From the NCBI RefSeq assembly GCF_005144965.1, contig NZ_CP039704.1, positions 2,588,001 through 2,652,000 on the forward strand: a DNA stretch of 64,000 bases, read 5' to 3'. The translations under genes and the position numbers were made by a program. The notes beneath the pieces were generated by a model. It was not told the DNA's origin. It made no database searches and saw only the letters and a list, made by a program, of their open reading frames with translations. Source of the DNA: Hankyongella ginsenosidimutans (GTDB lineage: Bacteria; Pseudomonadota; Alphaproteobacteria; Sphingomonadales; Sphingomonadaceae). Position 1 is the first letter of the stretch; each line of letters opens with the position of its first letter. Shown in pieces: positions 11,533-24,661 of the stretch.

Positions 11533-11705
11533 TAGGGAGATGGCGGGTGCTGCCTGGTGCGCGCTTAGCGGCAATCCCTGAGGCGATATCAACATCCACG
11601 GGAGCTGTCCCTGGCCGGGCCCTGGCCCGAACCATACGCGCCCACCTGACGTTACCGGCGTCAGAGGATACCCAGCAAACGGCCGAGGCGGGCCCGCCAC
11701 CCCTG
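11533..11705 (+). ncRNA. ssrS: 6S RNA
   Basis: Small RNA that binds sigma-70 RNA polymerase. The gene-free stretch between zapA and the 5-FCL gene contains the 6S signature ATCCCTGAGGCGATATCAAC at 11574-11593. The ends pair as a long closing stem: TGGCGGG (11541-11547) with CCCGCCA (11693-11699), extended by AGGG pairing outward. A small 3'-side hairpin CTGACG/CGTCAG is also present, as in other alphaproteobacterial 6S RNAs. Position between zapA and 5-FCL is itself diagnostic. The exact ends are estimated from the stem. Confidence 0.8.
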
Positions 11706-11713
11706 TGTGCGCC

Positions 11714-12267
11714 ATGAACAAGCCGGCGCTACGTTCTGCCATGCGCGCCGTGCGTCGGGACTATGCGCGCGCGCTTGCCCCGGCGCAGCGCACAGCACTT
11801 CATGTCCAGCTTGGCCGGACCGTCGCTGCGGGCCTTGCCGGTCACCCGCCCGGCTGGGTTGGCGGCTACTGGCCGACCGGCTGGGAAATCGACCCCGCCC
11901 GCCCTTGCCGCCCTCGCCGGGCGGGGCTGGCGCATCGCCCTGCCCTGCGTCAGCGGCGAGGCGCTGGTTTTCGCGCCTGGCCCGACATCGGCTGTGCACC
12001 GCCCCCGGCTTTCAGGGTATCCCGGAGCCGGATGCGCGCCTGCCCGCTGTCGTGCCCGACGTTCTGCTGGTACCCCTGCTGGCGGCGACACTGGCCGGTG
12101 GCCGGCTCGGCCAGGGCAAGGGCTTCTATGACCGAACCCTGGCGACAACGCCTGCCTTCGCCGTTGGCCTGCTGTACGTGGTGCAACTGGTCGAGGCGCT
12201 GCCGCTTGATCCGTGGGATCGTGCGCTGGCCGCACTTGCGACGCCCGACCGCTGGATCGTGCCGTGA
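11714..12267 (+). CDS. 5-formyltetrahydrofolate cyclo-ligase family protein, frameshifted
   Basis: Converts 5-formyl-THF to 5,10-methenyl-THF using ATP. Start ATG 11714 (MNKPALRSAMRAVRRDYARA, with the basic N-terminal helix typical of the family). After breaks near 11900 and 12000 it reads PDVLLVPLLAATLAGGRLGQ and then GKGFYDRTLATTPAFAVGLL, the conserved RLGxGKGFYDR ATP-binding signature. Rebuilt length about 184 residues. Known as ygfA in E. coli, where it is co-transcribed with 6S RNA. Its stop overlaps the Nudix gene start. Confidence 0.88.
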
Positions 12268-12677
12268 GCCCGGTGCCTGCCGCTGGGGTGATCGTGCTGA
12301 GCGGGCGGCATGTCCTGCTGATCCGGCGCGGCACGCCGCCGAACCTTGGTGCCTGGAGCCTGCCGGGTGGGCGCATCCAGCCGGGCGAGACTGTACGTGC
12401 GGCTGCCCTGCGCGAAGTGCGCGAGGAGACCGGCCTGGCGGTCCGGCTCCGCGGTCTGGTCGACGTCGTGGATCTGATCGGCCACGGGCCGGATGGCACG
12501 CTTGCCTATCACTATCTGGTTGCGGATTTCTGGGCCGAGGCCGCTGACGCCGCCGGTCGCCGGCGACGATGCGGCCGAGGCGCGCTGGTGCGACGTCGAT
12601 CGCTTGACACTTATGCGCTGACGCCCGAAATCCTGCGGGTTATCGCGACAGCCCAACGCCTGCGGGACGGATCATGA
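12264..12677 (+). CDS. Nudix hydrolase
   Basis: GTG start at 12264 overlaps the preceding stop (GTGA). The Nudix box is intact: GRIQPGETVRAAALREVREE followed by TGL, with the metal-binding REVREE. The preceding strands are VIVLSGRHVLLIRRG and LGAWSLPGG, a pattern of ADP-ribose or 8-oxo-dGTP-type pyrophosphatases. Two compensating indels (about 12548 and 12605) scramble some 18 residues; restoring the middle frame gives PVAGDDAAEARWCDVDRL. About 137 residues. Exact substrate unknown. Confidence 0.85.
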   Translation: MSPVPAAGVIVLSGRHVLLIRRGTPPNLGAWSLPGGRIQPGETVRAAALREVREETGLAVRLRGLVDVVDLIGHGPDGTLAYHYLVADFWAEAADAAGRRRRCGRGALVRRRSLDTYALTPEILRVIATAQRLRDGS

Positions 12678-12895
12678 CCACGCCAAAATGGCGCAAGCCG
12701 CTCGGTATCCTGCTGATTTTTCTGTTCATCACCGGCTATGCTCTGGCGGCCGGCCTGTTTCTGGCACAGTTCACCGACGCACCGGTTCTGGTGCAGCTGC
12801 TGTTCTACGCAGCCGCCGGGATCGCCTGGATCTGGGCCGTGCGTCCGTTGATGGTCTGGACAGAGACCGGCCGCTGGCGGTGGCGTCGTGGCTAA
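12674..12895 (+). CDS. DUF2842 small membrane protein
   Basis: 73 residues with two predicted membrane helices: GILLIFLFITGYALAAGLFL and LVQLLFYAAAGIAWIWAVRP. The KPLG start and the GIAWIW...PLMVW ending fit the DUF2842 family found in alphaproteobacteria. It overlaps the stop of the Nudix gene and the start of the chorismate mutase gene, so it belongs to the same transcript. Function unknown. Confidence 0.75.
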   Translation: MTTPKWRKPLGILLIFLFITGYALAAGLFLAQFTDAPVLVQLLFYAAAGIAWIWAVRPLMVWTETGRWRWRRG

Positions 12896-13196
12896 AGCGC
12901 CGGAAGACTGTGCAACCATGGCCGAGGTGCGGGCCGGCGTCGATGCGCTGGACCGCAAACTGGTCGCCCTGCTCGCCGAGCGGCTTCGCTACATGGCAGC
13001 GGCGGCCCGGATCAAACCGACGCGCAATCTGGTGCGGGACGACGCCCGCAAGGCGCAGGTGATCGCCAACGCCCGCGCCCTCGCCGCGGAGCACGGCATG
13101 CCGGTCGATATCGCAGACGCGATCTACGAGGCTCTGGTCGAGACCTGCATCGCCTACGAGCTTGGCCTCTTCGACGCCGCGCGCGAAAACGTATAA
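12888..13196 (+). CDS. Chorismate mutase (AroQ class)
   Basis: Rearranges chorismate to prephenate for phenylalanine and tyrosine synthesis. The 102-residue all-helical product matches AroQ: VRAGVDALDRKLVALLAERL with the first active-site arginine region, AARIKPTRNLVRDDARKAQV with further basic residues, and IYEALVETCIAYELG at the end. Frame intact. An isochorismate-pyruvate lyase of the same fold cannot be excluded. Confidence 0.8.
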   Translation: MAKAPEDCATMAEVRAGVDALDRKLVALLAERLRYMAAAARIKPTRNLVRDDARKAQVIANARALAAEHGMPVDIADAIYEALVETCIAYELGLFDAARENV

Positions 13197-13417
13197 AGCC
13201 TGATCGGCTGAAGCGGGATGCTTGATTGCTGCAGCCGATGGCGTGAAGCATGGTCTGGCTGGCGTCAATCGGTCGTGTATCCTGCCTGCGCCATTCGCCT
13301 TTGGGCGAGCATGCCGCTCCCCGTTGATTTGCGGCCACAGGCTGGTACATCCATTTTATCAGAAAACGCGGCCCCGTACGGCGCTGCGCCTCGAACATGT
13401 CAATCCTGGAGAGCCTT

Positions 13418-14643
13418 ATGCCGAAGATCGTGGTCAAAAACCCTGTCGTGGAAATGGACGGCGACGAAATGACCCGCATCATTTGGCAATGGATCCGGGA
13501 ACGGTTGATCCTGCCCTACCTCGATGTCGATCTGATCTATTTCGATCTCGGCATGGAGCATCGCGACGCCACCGACGACGCTGTGACCATCGAGGCGGCC
13601 GAGGCCACCAAGAAATACGGCGTCGGCGTCAAATGCGCGACCATCACCCCCGATGAATCACGGGTCAAGGAATTCAACCTCAAGAAGATGTGGCGCTCGC
13701 CGAACGGCACGATCCGCAATATTCTTGGCGGCACCGTGTTCCGCGAGCCGATCATCATTCGCAACATTCCGCGCCTGATCCCCGGCTGGACCGCGCCGAT
13801 CGTCGTCGGCCGCCATGCGTTCGGCGACCAGTACCGCGCGACCGACTTTCTGGTGCCTGGTCCCGGCAAGCTGACCATGCGTTTCGAGCCGGAGGACGGC
13901 GGCGAGGCGAAGGAATATGAAGTGTTCCAGTTCCCCGGCGCCGGCGTCGCCATGGGCATGTACAACCTCGACGAGTCGATCCGCGATTTCGCCCGCGCCT
14001 GCTTCAATTACGGCCTGACGCGCAAGTGGCCGGTCTACCTCTCGACCAAGAACACCATTCTCAAGGCCTATGACGGCCGGTTCAAGGACATCTTCCAGGA
14101 GATTTTCGACGCGGAGTTCAAGGACGCCTTCGCCGGCGCCGGCATCTCCTACGAGCACCGCCTGATCGACGACATGGTGGCCAGCGCGCTCAAATGGTCG
14201 GGTCGCTTCGTCTGGGCCTGCAAGAACTATGATGGCGACGTGCAGTCCGACCAGGTGGCCCAGGGCTTCGGCTCGCTCGGGCTCATGACCTCGGTGCTGC
14301 TGTCGCCGGACGGCCGCACGGTCGAGACCGAGGCGGCGCACGGCACCGTGACCCGGCACTACCGCATGCACCAGGAAGGCAAGTCGACCTCGACCAATCC
14401 GATCGCCTCGATTTTCGCCTGGAGCGGCGGCCTGCGCCACCGCGGCCGACTGGACGACAACCAGGCGCTGATCGCTTTCGCCAATACCCTCGAGCGCGTC
14501 TGCATCAACACGGTCGAGCATGGGCAGATGACCAGGATCTGGCGATTCTCATCGGTCCGAACCAGGCCTGGCTCACCACCGAGCAATTCTTCGCCGCCGT
14601 CGAAGAGCAGCTCGAACTCGCCATGCACCTGCGCAAGGGCTGA
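13418..14643 (+). CDS. icd: NADP-dependent isocitrate dehydrogenase, frameshifted near the 3' end
   Basis: TCA-cycle enzyme of the homodimeric eukaryote-like type: [71 protein letters not shown] and the cofactor loop [20 protein letters not shown]. The start at 13418 has GGAGAG upstream; an in-frame ATG at 13397 is less likely. Near 14533 one A is missing (ACCAGGAT for ACCAAGGAT); restoring it gives [20 protein letters not shown] and a stop at 14643. Rebuilt length about 408 residues. Confidence 0.95.
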
Positions 14644-14666
14644 ACCGCACTGCGCTTGCCCGCCTT

Positions 14667-14693
14667 GCGGCAGACGAGAGCAGCGTCTGCCGC
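14667..14693. terminator. Hairpin between convergent icd and alaS
   Basis: Perfect 10-bp stem GCGGCAGACG (14667-14676) / CGTCTGCCGC (14684-14693) with a 7-base loop. It fills the space between the icd stop and the alaS stop and could end transcription in both directions. There is no clear U-run, so the call rests on position and stem strength. Confidence 0.55.
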
Positions 14694-17349
<2,656 letters not shown>

Positions 17350-17454
17350 GATATCGGTCCCGGAAAAGCAGGTCGGCGCACCCATGACCGGGCGCGCCGT
17401 TCCTCTTAGGGACAAGTAGTGCGCATTTCCAGTGGAGGACGCGCCATTGCCCGA

Positions 17455-18539
<1,085 letters not shown>

Positions 18540-18618
18540 GTGTCTCTCCCGATTAGCCGGTCCCTGCCGGACAAGCAATGCGCCGTGTGTTTTGTTTTGT
18601 TCCACACCGGCGCCAGCC

Positions 18619-18646
18619 TGTCAACACAGAAGTTTCGCTTTTGTTC
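18619..18646 (-). promoter_or_regulatory. recA promoter with alphaproteobacterial LexA-type box
   Basis: GTTTCGCTTTTGTTC at 18632-18646 fits the alphaproteobacterial LexA box GTTC-N7-GTTC with one mismatch. It abuts a perfect -35 hexamer, TTGACA on the minus strand (18619-18624). The -10 region is weak. The location directly upstream of recA supports SOS control. Confidence 0.6.
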
Positions 18647-18657
18647 TTATCGGGTTT

Positions 18658-21136
18658 TCAGGCCGATTGCAGCGCCCGGCCCACCACTTCCGCCAGCTGC
18701 TGCACCGAGAACGGCTTGGGCAGGAAGATGAAATTGGTGCTGTCCATCAATTGGCGCAGTTGTTCCTCCGCATAGCCGGAGATCAGGATCACGCGCAGGT
18801 CGGGGATCAGTTCCCGCGCCTTGCCAACCAGCGTCGGGCCGTCCATCGTCGGCATCACCACGTCGGAGATCAGAAGCTGGATCGGCGGATCGGCGGCCTG
18901 GATCAGCGCCATCGCCTCCTCGCCGTTGCTGGCGCATTCGACGTCATAGCCCTTGCGCTCGAGCGCGCGGCGCAGGATGGCGCGCACATTGTCCTCGTCC
19001 TCGACCAGCAGCAGCCGCCCCGCCCCCACAGATCCTCCGGCGGCTGCGGCAGGGCGCCGATGTCTCGACTACCGGCGCCTTGACCAGAGCGTCCTCGCCG
19101 CTGTGCACGGGAAGATAGACCGTGAAGGTCGTGCCCTGGCCGATGACCGAGTCGGCGAAGATGAAGCCGCCGGTCTGCTTGATGATCCCGTAGACGGTGG
19201 AGAGGCCGAGCCCGGTGCCCTTGCCCACCTCCTTGGTGGTGAAGAAGGGATCGAAGATCTTGCCGAGATTTTCCGGCGGGATGCCGCAGCCGGTGTCGCT
19301 GACCGCGATGCTGACATAGTCGGCGGGCGGCATGATGTCCCGGCCAAGCGTGCGCACATCGGCGGCGCGTACCAGCCCGGTGGTGATGGTGAGCGTGCCG
19401 CCATCCGGTGCCATGGCGTCGCGGGCGTTGACCGCCAGGTTGACCAGCACCTGCTCCAATTGCGTGCGGTCCGCCCGCACGGCGCCAACCCCTGCCCTGG
19501 ACCATGCGGAACTGGATTTTCTCGCCGAGCAGCCGGTGCAGCAGATGGGACAGCTCGGACAGCACGTCCGCGATGTCGAGCCGCTCGGGGCGCAGGGTCT
19601 GCTGGCGTGAGAAGGCCAGCAGCTGGCGCACCAGGCCGGCGGCACGGTTGGCGTTCTGCTTGATCTGGGTGACGTCGGCGAAGTCGGTATCGCCCGGCGC
19701 ATGGCGCATCAGCATCAGGTCCGAATAGCCGATGATCGCGGTCAGGATATTGTTGAAATCATGTGCGACCCCGCCGGCGAGCTGGCCGACCGCCTGCATC
19801 TTGCTGGCCTGGGCGATCTGGCGCTCGAGCTTGCGCTGCTCCGGATCATCCCAGAGCGCCAGTACGGCCTGTGCGGGGTGCAGACCGTGCACAGGGAACA
19901 GGCTGAGGCGCACCGGGTCCTCCGCGCGGCCCTGGATGCGCACCGTCGCCTCCACCTGGCGGCGGAACGCCTCGGGCTGGCTGACGATCTTGCGCACGTT
20001 GTCCGCCAGCATGCCCTTGTCGTCGTCGATCACGAAATCGCTGGGGTAGAGCAGCACCCGGCTGCGATCGCCGATCACGGTCCAGAACGCCGGGTTGCAG
20101 TGGTGCAGGCGTCCTCGCGGTCGACAGTCGCCAGCCCCAGCGGCAGATTGTCGATCAGGTGCATCACCACGTCGATGCTCGGCGCGCCTTCGACAGGCGG
20201 CGGCGCAGCCAGGCCCGGCAGCACCAGCAAGAGATAGGCATGCGGGTCGGCGCCAGAGGCCGTGCGCAGCGGCATCTCGATCAGGCGCACTGGCACGGGT
20301 TCGCGCTCGCGCGGCGTCAGCATCGGCTGGTGCGCGGCATCCGCCACCAGGAACTGGGCCAGACTCTCTCCCAGCACCGCCTCGCGCGGCGCGCCGAGCA
20401 GCGCGAACGCATGGTTGTTGGCGTCAAGCACGGTGCCGCTGGCGTCGGTCAGCAGGCTTGCGACCCCGGCGTCGGCAAGAATGCCGCCCATGGCGCCAAG
20501 CGTCAGCTGGCGCGCCTGGGCCACCTGCCGATCCGCGACCGAGGGGCGGACCATCCACACCAGATGGTCGTCCGGGTCATCGGCCGCTGCGCAGTCGATC
20601 CGCAGCAGCGCACCCGTCTCGCCGGGGTCGGCCGGCTGCTCGACGATCGCCCGGCCCGGCTGCCCCCGCCGTGCGGCATCCGCCAGCTCATGCAGGCGCG
20701 CGGGCTCGAGCCCGAGGTCGAACGGCGATGGGTAGCCGCCGCACAGCCGGCCGTAGCTGGCGTTGGCGCAGACCAGTTGCCCCTGCTGGTCGGTGACGGC
20801 CAGCGCCTCGGTGCTGGCGTTGATGGTGGCGCGCACCAGGGCGCGGCTGATGTTGTCGCCGCCGCGCTTCTGCCGGCCCATCGACCAAGCATAGGAGACC
20901 GCCAGAAACCCGAACAGGAGTCCGCCGTAAATGATTGCGACCGACCACATGCCCATGCCCCAGCCGATCAGGCCGGCGGACACCATCCCAAGCAGCACCA
21001 CGACCAGCACCGCCGGCTGCAGGCGGGTCCGCGAGGGGTTCGGCCAGTTGAACCCGATCGGCAGATCGGTCATCAGCGCATCGCTCTCCGGGCTCAGCGG
21101 AAAACTGTGGGTTGGCCGTGTTTGGGTCGTGCGCAT
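18658..21136 (-). CDS. cckA: Hybrid sensor histidine kinase CckA, frameshifted
   Basis: Master cell-cycle kinase that feeds phosphate to CtrA through ChpT. The N-terminus has two membrane helices ([20 protein letters not shown] and a second starting [16 protein letters not shown]), then PAS-like domains. The kinase core shows [20 protein letters not shown] (phospho-His), [42 protein letters not shown]. The receiver domain has [24 protein letters not shown] and FLPKPFS. Breaks near 20080, 19490 and 19025. The start is uncertain (21136 or 21073). It lies 32 bases downstream of flhB, the classic alphaproteobacterial location. Confidence 0.92.
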
Positions 21137-21168
21137 CGCCGTTGGGTGCCTCAAGCAGTCGGATGCCG

Positions 21169-22250
21169 TCAAGACGCCCTGAGCGGCGGCATCTTGCCCT
21201 GACGCATGATGTAGCTGATCACCTCGGCCACCGCCTGGTAATGCTCTGGCTGGATTTCCGCATCGAGGTCGATCGCGGCGTGCAGGCTGCGCGCCAGCGG
21301 TGGGTTTTCGACGATCGGAATGCCGTGCTGGGTCGCGACCTCACGGATCTTGAGCGCGATGGCGTCCATCCCCTTGGCGACGACCTTCGGCGCGCCGAGC
21401 GCCCCTGCTCGTACTGCAACGCCACTGCATAGTGGGTCGGGTTGGTGATGACGACGCTGGCTTTCGGCACCGCCGCCATCATCCGCTTGCGCGCCCGCTC
21501 CATCTGGAGCTGGCGTCGCCGGGCTTTCACATGCGGGTCGCCTTCGTTCTGCTTGAACTCGTCCTTCACCTCCTGCAGCGTCATGCGCATACGCTTCAGG
21601 AAGGCGAGACGCTGGTAGAAGTAATCGGCCAGCGCGATCACGCCGACCAGGACCGCCACCGCCAGCAGCATGCGCACCATGAGGCTGACCGAGAGTTTCA
21701 GCAGGTCGGTCATACTGCCCATCAGGGACGTCTCAAGCCGCACGCGATAGGGAAACACCACCGCCACGACGACGACGGTGACCACTGTCAGCTTGGCGAG
21801 CGACTTCAGGAACTCGACGAAGCCACTCATACCGAACAGACGGCCGAAGCCCTTGAGCGGGTTGAGCTTATCGAACTTGGGCGCGACCTTGCTCCAGGAC
21901 AGCGTCGGCCGCCCCTGCGCCAGGCCGCCGACGAGCGCCGCCACCATGAACAGAAACAGGACAGGGCTGAGCGCCATCATGGTCTGGCCCAGAATCTCGG
22001 CCGCCAGTTGCTGGCTGGTGCGATCATTCAGCGGAATGGCCTCCGGCGTCGCCAGCAGTTTCATCAACAGCGGCGTGATCATGCTGGCTGACCAGCCGGC
22101 GGCGATGGTCAGGCCAAGGGCGGCGGAACCGAGCATCACGGCGTGGCGCACTTCCTGCGATCGCGGGACGTCGCCTTTCTTGCGCGCTTCCTCAAGTCGG
22201 TGTTCGGTCGGTTCCTCGGTTTTCTGGCTGTCGTCCTGGTCGCCGGCCAT
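21169..22250 (-). CDS. flhB: Flagellar export switch protein FlhB, one frameshift
   Basis: Export-apparatus membrane protein that switches substrate class by self-cleavage. Starts MAGDQDDSQKTEEPTEHRLE, the typical FlhB opening with KTEEPT. It has four hydrophobic segments, the conserved linker LKRMRMTLQEVKDEFKQNEG, and the autocleavage motif NPTHYAVALQY. After a break near 21410 the C-domain continues VVAKGMDAIALKIREVATQH, then IVENPPLARSL. Rebuilt length about 360 residues. Stop to fliR start is 3 bases upstream on the same strand. Confidence 0.95.
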
Positions 22251-22253
22251 GGC

Positions 22254-23009
22254 TCAGCCTCCCAGGATCGGCCGCAGCGCATCGGCGTAACGGTCGATGA
22301 ACACGGTCATCATGGTGCCGATCAACACCAGCAGCAGCATGAACGACAGCAGGATGCTGAGCGGCTGGGCGATGAAGAACACCTGCATGGTCGGTGCCAG
22401 CCGCGCCATCAGGCCCAGCCCGACGTTGAACAGCAGGCCATAGAGCAGGAACGGCGCTGAGATCTGGATACCCAGCGCGAAGCACTGGCTGACCAGCCTG
22501 ATCGCCATCATGGCGAAGTCCCCGGCCGGCAGCGGCGCCGGCGCAAACAGGCTGTAGGAGCGCACAAGCGCTGCAAGAAGCAGATGATGGGTGTTGGTCG
22601 CCAGGATCATGATCATGCCGATCATCCCCATGAAGCGCGCCACCACCACGGTCTGACCGCCAAGACTCGGATCGAGAATCGACGCCGAGGCCAGGCCGCT
22701 TTGCAGCGCGATGACGCTGCCGGCGACCGACAGGGCATTGAACATGATGCGCGCGCCGCCGCCGAGCGCAATGCCAAGCAGTATTTCGCTGACCAACTGC
22801 CCCAGCAAGGCTGTCGCCGTCGCGGGCGTCGGCGGCAGGTTGAGCATGATCACCGGCAGAATAACGAAGCAGATCGCCAGCGCCATGATCAGGCGCACGC
22901 GCGCCGGCACCTGCTCGTCGCCCAGCACCGGCATCACCATCAGCATGCTGCCGACCCGTGCGAACACGAGCAGATAGGCGATCACCTGCGGCGTCAGCGC
23001 CTCGGGCAT
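22254..23009 (-). CDS. fliR: Flagellar biosynthesis protein FliR
   Basis: Inner-membrane component of the flagellar export gate, which forms a helical complex with FliP and FliQ. The 251-residue intact product has about six hydrophobic helices, e.g. VIAYLLVFARVGSMLMVMPV, and the family segments GLASASILDP and FLLYGLLFNVGLGLMARLAP. It lies one base after fliQ and three before flhB. Confidence 0.95.
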   Translation of the reverse strand: MPEALTPQVIAYLLVFARVGSMLMVMPVLGDEQVPARVRLIMALAICFVILPVIMLNLPPTPATATALLGQLVSEILLGIALGGGARIMFNALSVAGSVIALQSGLASASILDPSLGGQTVVVARFMGMIGMIMILATNTHHLLLAALVRSYSLFAPAPLPAGDFAMMAIRLVSQCFALGIQISAPFLLYGLLFNVGLGLMARLAPTMQVFFIAQPLSILLSFMLLLVLIGTMMTVFIDRYADALRPILGG

Positions 23010-23010
23010 A

Positions 23011-23274
23011 TCAGCCGGAAATGATGCGGTCGGCGAGCCGGCTCATGAAACCGCCGAGCGCCTGGCCCATGAACGGCAGCCCCAGCAGCAGCACGACCAC
23101 CACCGCAATGAGTTTCGGCACGAAGGTCAGGGTCATTTCCTGGATCTGCGTCAGTGCCTGGAACAGCGAGATGCCAAGACCCACCAGCAGTGTCACCACC
23201 AGAACCGGCGCCGAGATCAACAGCAGCGTGGTGAGCGCATCGCGCGCAACGTCGAGAACTTCAGGGCCGGTCAT
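23011..23274 (-). CDS. fliQ: Flagellar biosynthesis protein FliQ
   Basis: Small export-gate protein of 87 residues with two membrane helices: ALTTLLLISAPVLVVTLLVG and LIAVVVVLLLGLPFMGQALG. The conserved turn FQALTQIQEMTLTFVPKL sits between them. The ATG at 23274 (MTGPEVLDVARDAL) fits the family; the upstream in-frame ATG at 23295 would add seven residues within a CtrA-like site. Confidence 0.93.
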   Translation of the reverse strand: MTGPEVLDVARDALTTLLLISAPVLVVTLLVGLGISLFQALTQIQEMTLTFVPKLIAVVVVLLLGLPFMGQALGGFMSRLADRIISG

Positions 23275-23293
23275 GCTGAAACCATGACGCCTC

Positions 23294-23301
23294 ATGGTTA
23301 A
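23294..23301 (-). promoter_or_regulatory. Candidate CtrA half-site upstream of fliQ
   Basis: Minus-strand TTAACCAT, the commonest alphaproteobacterial CtrA half-site, lies 20 bases upstream of the fliQ start in the 94-base gap behind fliE. It suggests a start of transcription for fliQ-fliR-flhB-cckA. Confidence 0.45.
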
Positions 23302-23368
23302 TCAATGGTTTTCAGGCAAGCCTGAAACGACAGTTTATCGAACGTGGGGGCGGATTGAGGCGACGGCC

Positions 23369-23692
23369 TCAGATCGGCATGCGCATGATGTCCTGATAGG
23401 CCGAGATCACCTTGTCGCGCACGCTGACCAGGGTATCGAGCGCGAGTTCCGCGCTGTTGACCGCCGTCACGACGTCGACCAGATCGGCCTTGCCGGCCAC
23501 CGCCAGCGCCGACTGGCTCTCGGCCTTGCGCGCGGTCTGGTCGACATCCTTCAGCGCCTGGGACAGAAAGTCGCCGAAGCCGCCGCTGCCCGACGCCTCG
23601 GTAGTCGACGACTCGCCGAAGCCGCCGCCGACCGCAGAGCGCGCAACCGATTGCCCGTAGGCCGCCGCTGCATCCAATGCCTTGGTGAACAT
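23369..23692 (-). CDS. fliE: Flagellar hook-basal body protein FliE
   Basis: Adapter joining the MS ring to the rod. The 107-residue intact product has a variable Gly/Ser-rich N-terminus (GGGFGESSTTEASGSGGFGD) and the conserved C-terminal helices FLSQALKDVDQTARKAESQS and VVTAVNSAELALDTLVSVRD, ending VISAYQDIMRMPI, a textbook FliE ending. Thirteen bases after flgC. Confidence 0.95.
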   Translation of the reverse strand: MFTKALDAAAAYGQSVARSAVGGGFGESSTTEASGSGGFGDFLSQALKDVDQTARKAESQSALAVAGKADLVDVVTAVNSAELALDTLVSVRDKVISAYQDIMRMPI

Positions 23693-23705
23693 TCAGCGCC
23701 TCCCC

Positions 23706-24119
23706 TCAGCGCAGCAGATCGATGGTGCGGGTCGCCAGCTGCTTGGCGGACTCGATCGACGACAGGTTGGCTTCATAGGTGCGCTGCGCCTCCCGCAGGT
23801 CGGACGACTCGATGAGGCCGTTGACGTTCGGGGTGAGCACATAGCCTTGCGCATCCGCCGCCGGGTGACCCGGCGCATATTTCCGGCCGAAGGCACCGGG
23901 GTCGACAGTCACGCGACGCACCGCCACTTCCTTGGCGCCGGTCTCGCGGTCGAGCACGGACTTGAACTGCACGATCTTGCGGCGATAGGGCTGGCCACCC
24001 GGCGTCGCAGCCACCGAGTCCTGGTTGGCGATGTTCTCCGCGATGACGCGCATGCGCAGCGACTGCGCACGCAGGCCGCTGGCGGAGACGACAAGCGCCT
24101 TGTCGAGATCACCGGCCAT
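23706..24119 (-). CDS. flgC: Flagellar basal-body rod protein FlgC
   Basis: Proximal rod protein. The 137-residue intact product begins MAGDLDKALVVSASGLRAQS with the rod motif MRVIAENIANQDS (asparagines at the ANxxN-like turn). It ends with the C-terminal coiled-coil segment IESSDLREAQRTYEANLSSI. Two bases after flgB and before fliE. Confidence 0.95.
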   Translation of the reverse strand: MAGDLDKALVVSASGLRAQSLRMRVIAENIANQDSVAATPGGQPYRRKIVQFKSVLDRETGAKEVAVRRVTVDPGAFGRKYAPGHPAADAQGYVLTPNVNGLIESSDLREAQRTYEANLSSIESAKQLATRTIDLLR

Positions 24120-24121
24120 GG

Positions 24122-24553
24122 TCAGCCTCCGTTCCGGCCAAGCGCCAGGCGCAGCAGCCCGGCGTTCTTGCGCATCAGGTTGGTCATCAGCGAATATTGC
24201 ATCTGCACGTCGGCAATATCGATCAGCTGATCTTCCAGGGCGACGTTGTTGCCGTTCGGCTTGGTCTCGGTTGCGCTCTCGTCGAGTTCACTGCCGAAAT
24301 TCGCGCCGACTTCGCCGCGCAGTGCCAGCAGCCCGGCGGGTTCGGCGATCCGCGGCCTGGTTACGCTCGGCGTGCCCGGCTGACGGTTAAGCTGGTTCAG
24401 CACATCCTTGAAATCGACGTCCGCGAGCTTGCGCGCCTTGTAGTCCGGCGTATCGGCGTTCGCGAGGTTGGTCGAGGTCACCGCCTGACGCGCGTTGAGA
24501 TAGCGCAGCTTGTACGCCATCGCGGAGAAAAGCGGGAGGTCGGTCGGGTCCAT
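24122..24553 (-). CDS. flgB: Flagellar basal-body rod protein FlgB
   Basis: Proximal rod protein. The ATG at 24553 (MDPTDLPLFSAMAYKLRYLN) is preferred over 24577. The rod signature is STNLANADTPDYKARKLADV, followed by a Pro/Arg-rich middle and the C-terminal helix LIDIADVQMQYSLMTNLMRK. 143 residues, intact. First gene of the flgB-flgC-fliE-fliQ-fliR-flhB-cckA series; divergent from flhB-like, fliO and fliP. Confidence 0.95.
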   Translation of the reverse strand: MDPTDLPLFSAMAYKLRYLNARQAVTSTNLANADTPDYKARKLADVDFKDVLNQLNRQPGTPSVTRPRIAEPAGLLALRGEVGANFGSELDESATETKPNGNNVALEDQLIDIADVQMQYSLMTNLMRKNAGLLRLALGRNGG

Positions 24554-24615
24554 GGCGGTCCTTCGTTTCCTGATCAAAATGCCAGCGTCTCGTTAACGGA
24601 AGGTAAAACTGCTGC

Positions 24616-24634
24616 TTTAACAATTATTAACCAT
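24616..24634. promoter_or_regulatory. Candidate CtrA site between flgB and the flhB-like gene
   Basis: TTTAACAATTATTAACCAT contains two TTAA halves with a 6-base spacer and the full half-site TTAACCAT at 24627-24634; a further GTTAAC lies at 24592-24597. CtrA sites are usually TTAA-N7-TTAA, so the spacing is one short. The location between divergent flagellar operons fits joint control. Confidence 0.5.
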
Positions 24635-24661
24635 GGATGCGCGATAGCTGATGACAGCAGG

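Noticed and set aside
12548..12605. Programmed frameshifting in the Nudix gene and others
   Set aside because: Breaks occur in most genes, at ordinary short runs and without slippery-site plus structure context. Sequencing error explains them better.
13197..13417. Small RNA or gene upstream of icd
   Set aside because: No conserved structure or credible frame was found; only the icd ribosome-binding site (GGAGAG) is supported.
14359..14693. Extension of the alaS frame into icd
   Set aside because: The extension arises from a frameshift near 14775; restoring it ends alaS at 14694, and the rest is antisense to icd.
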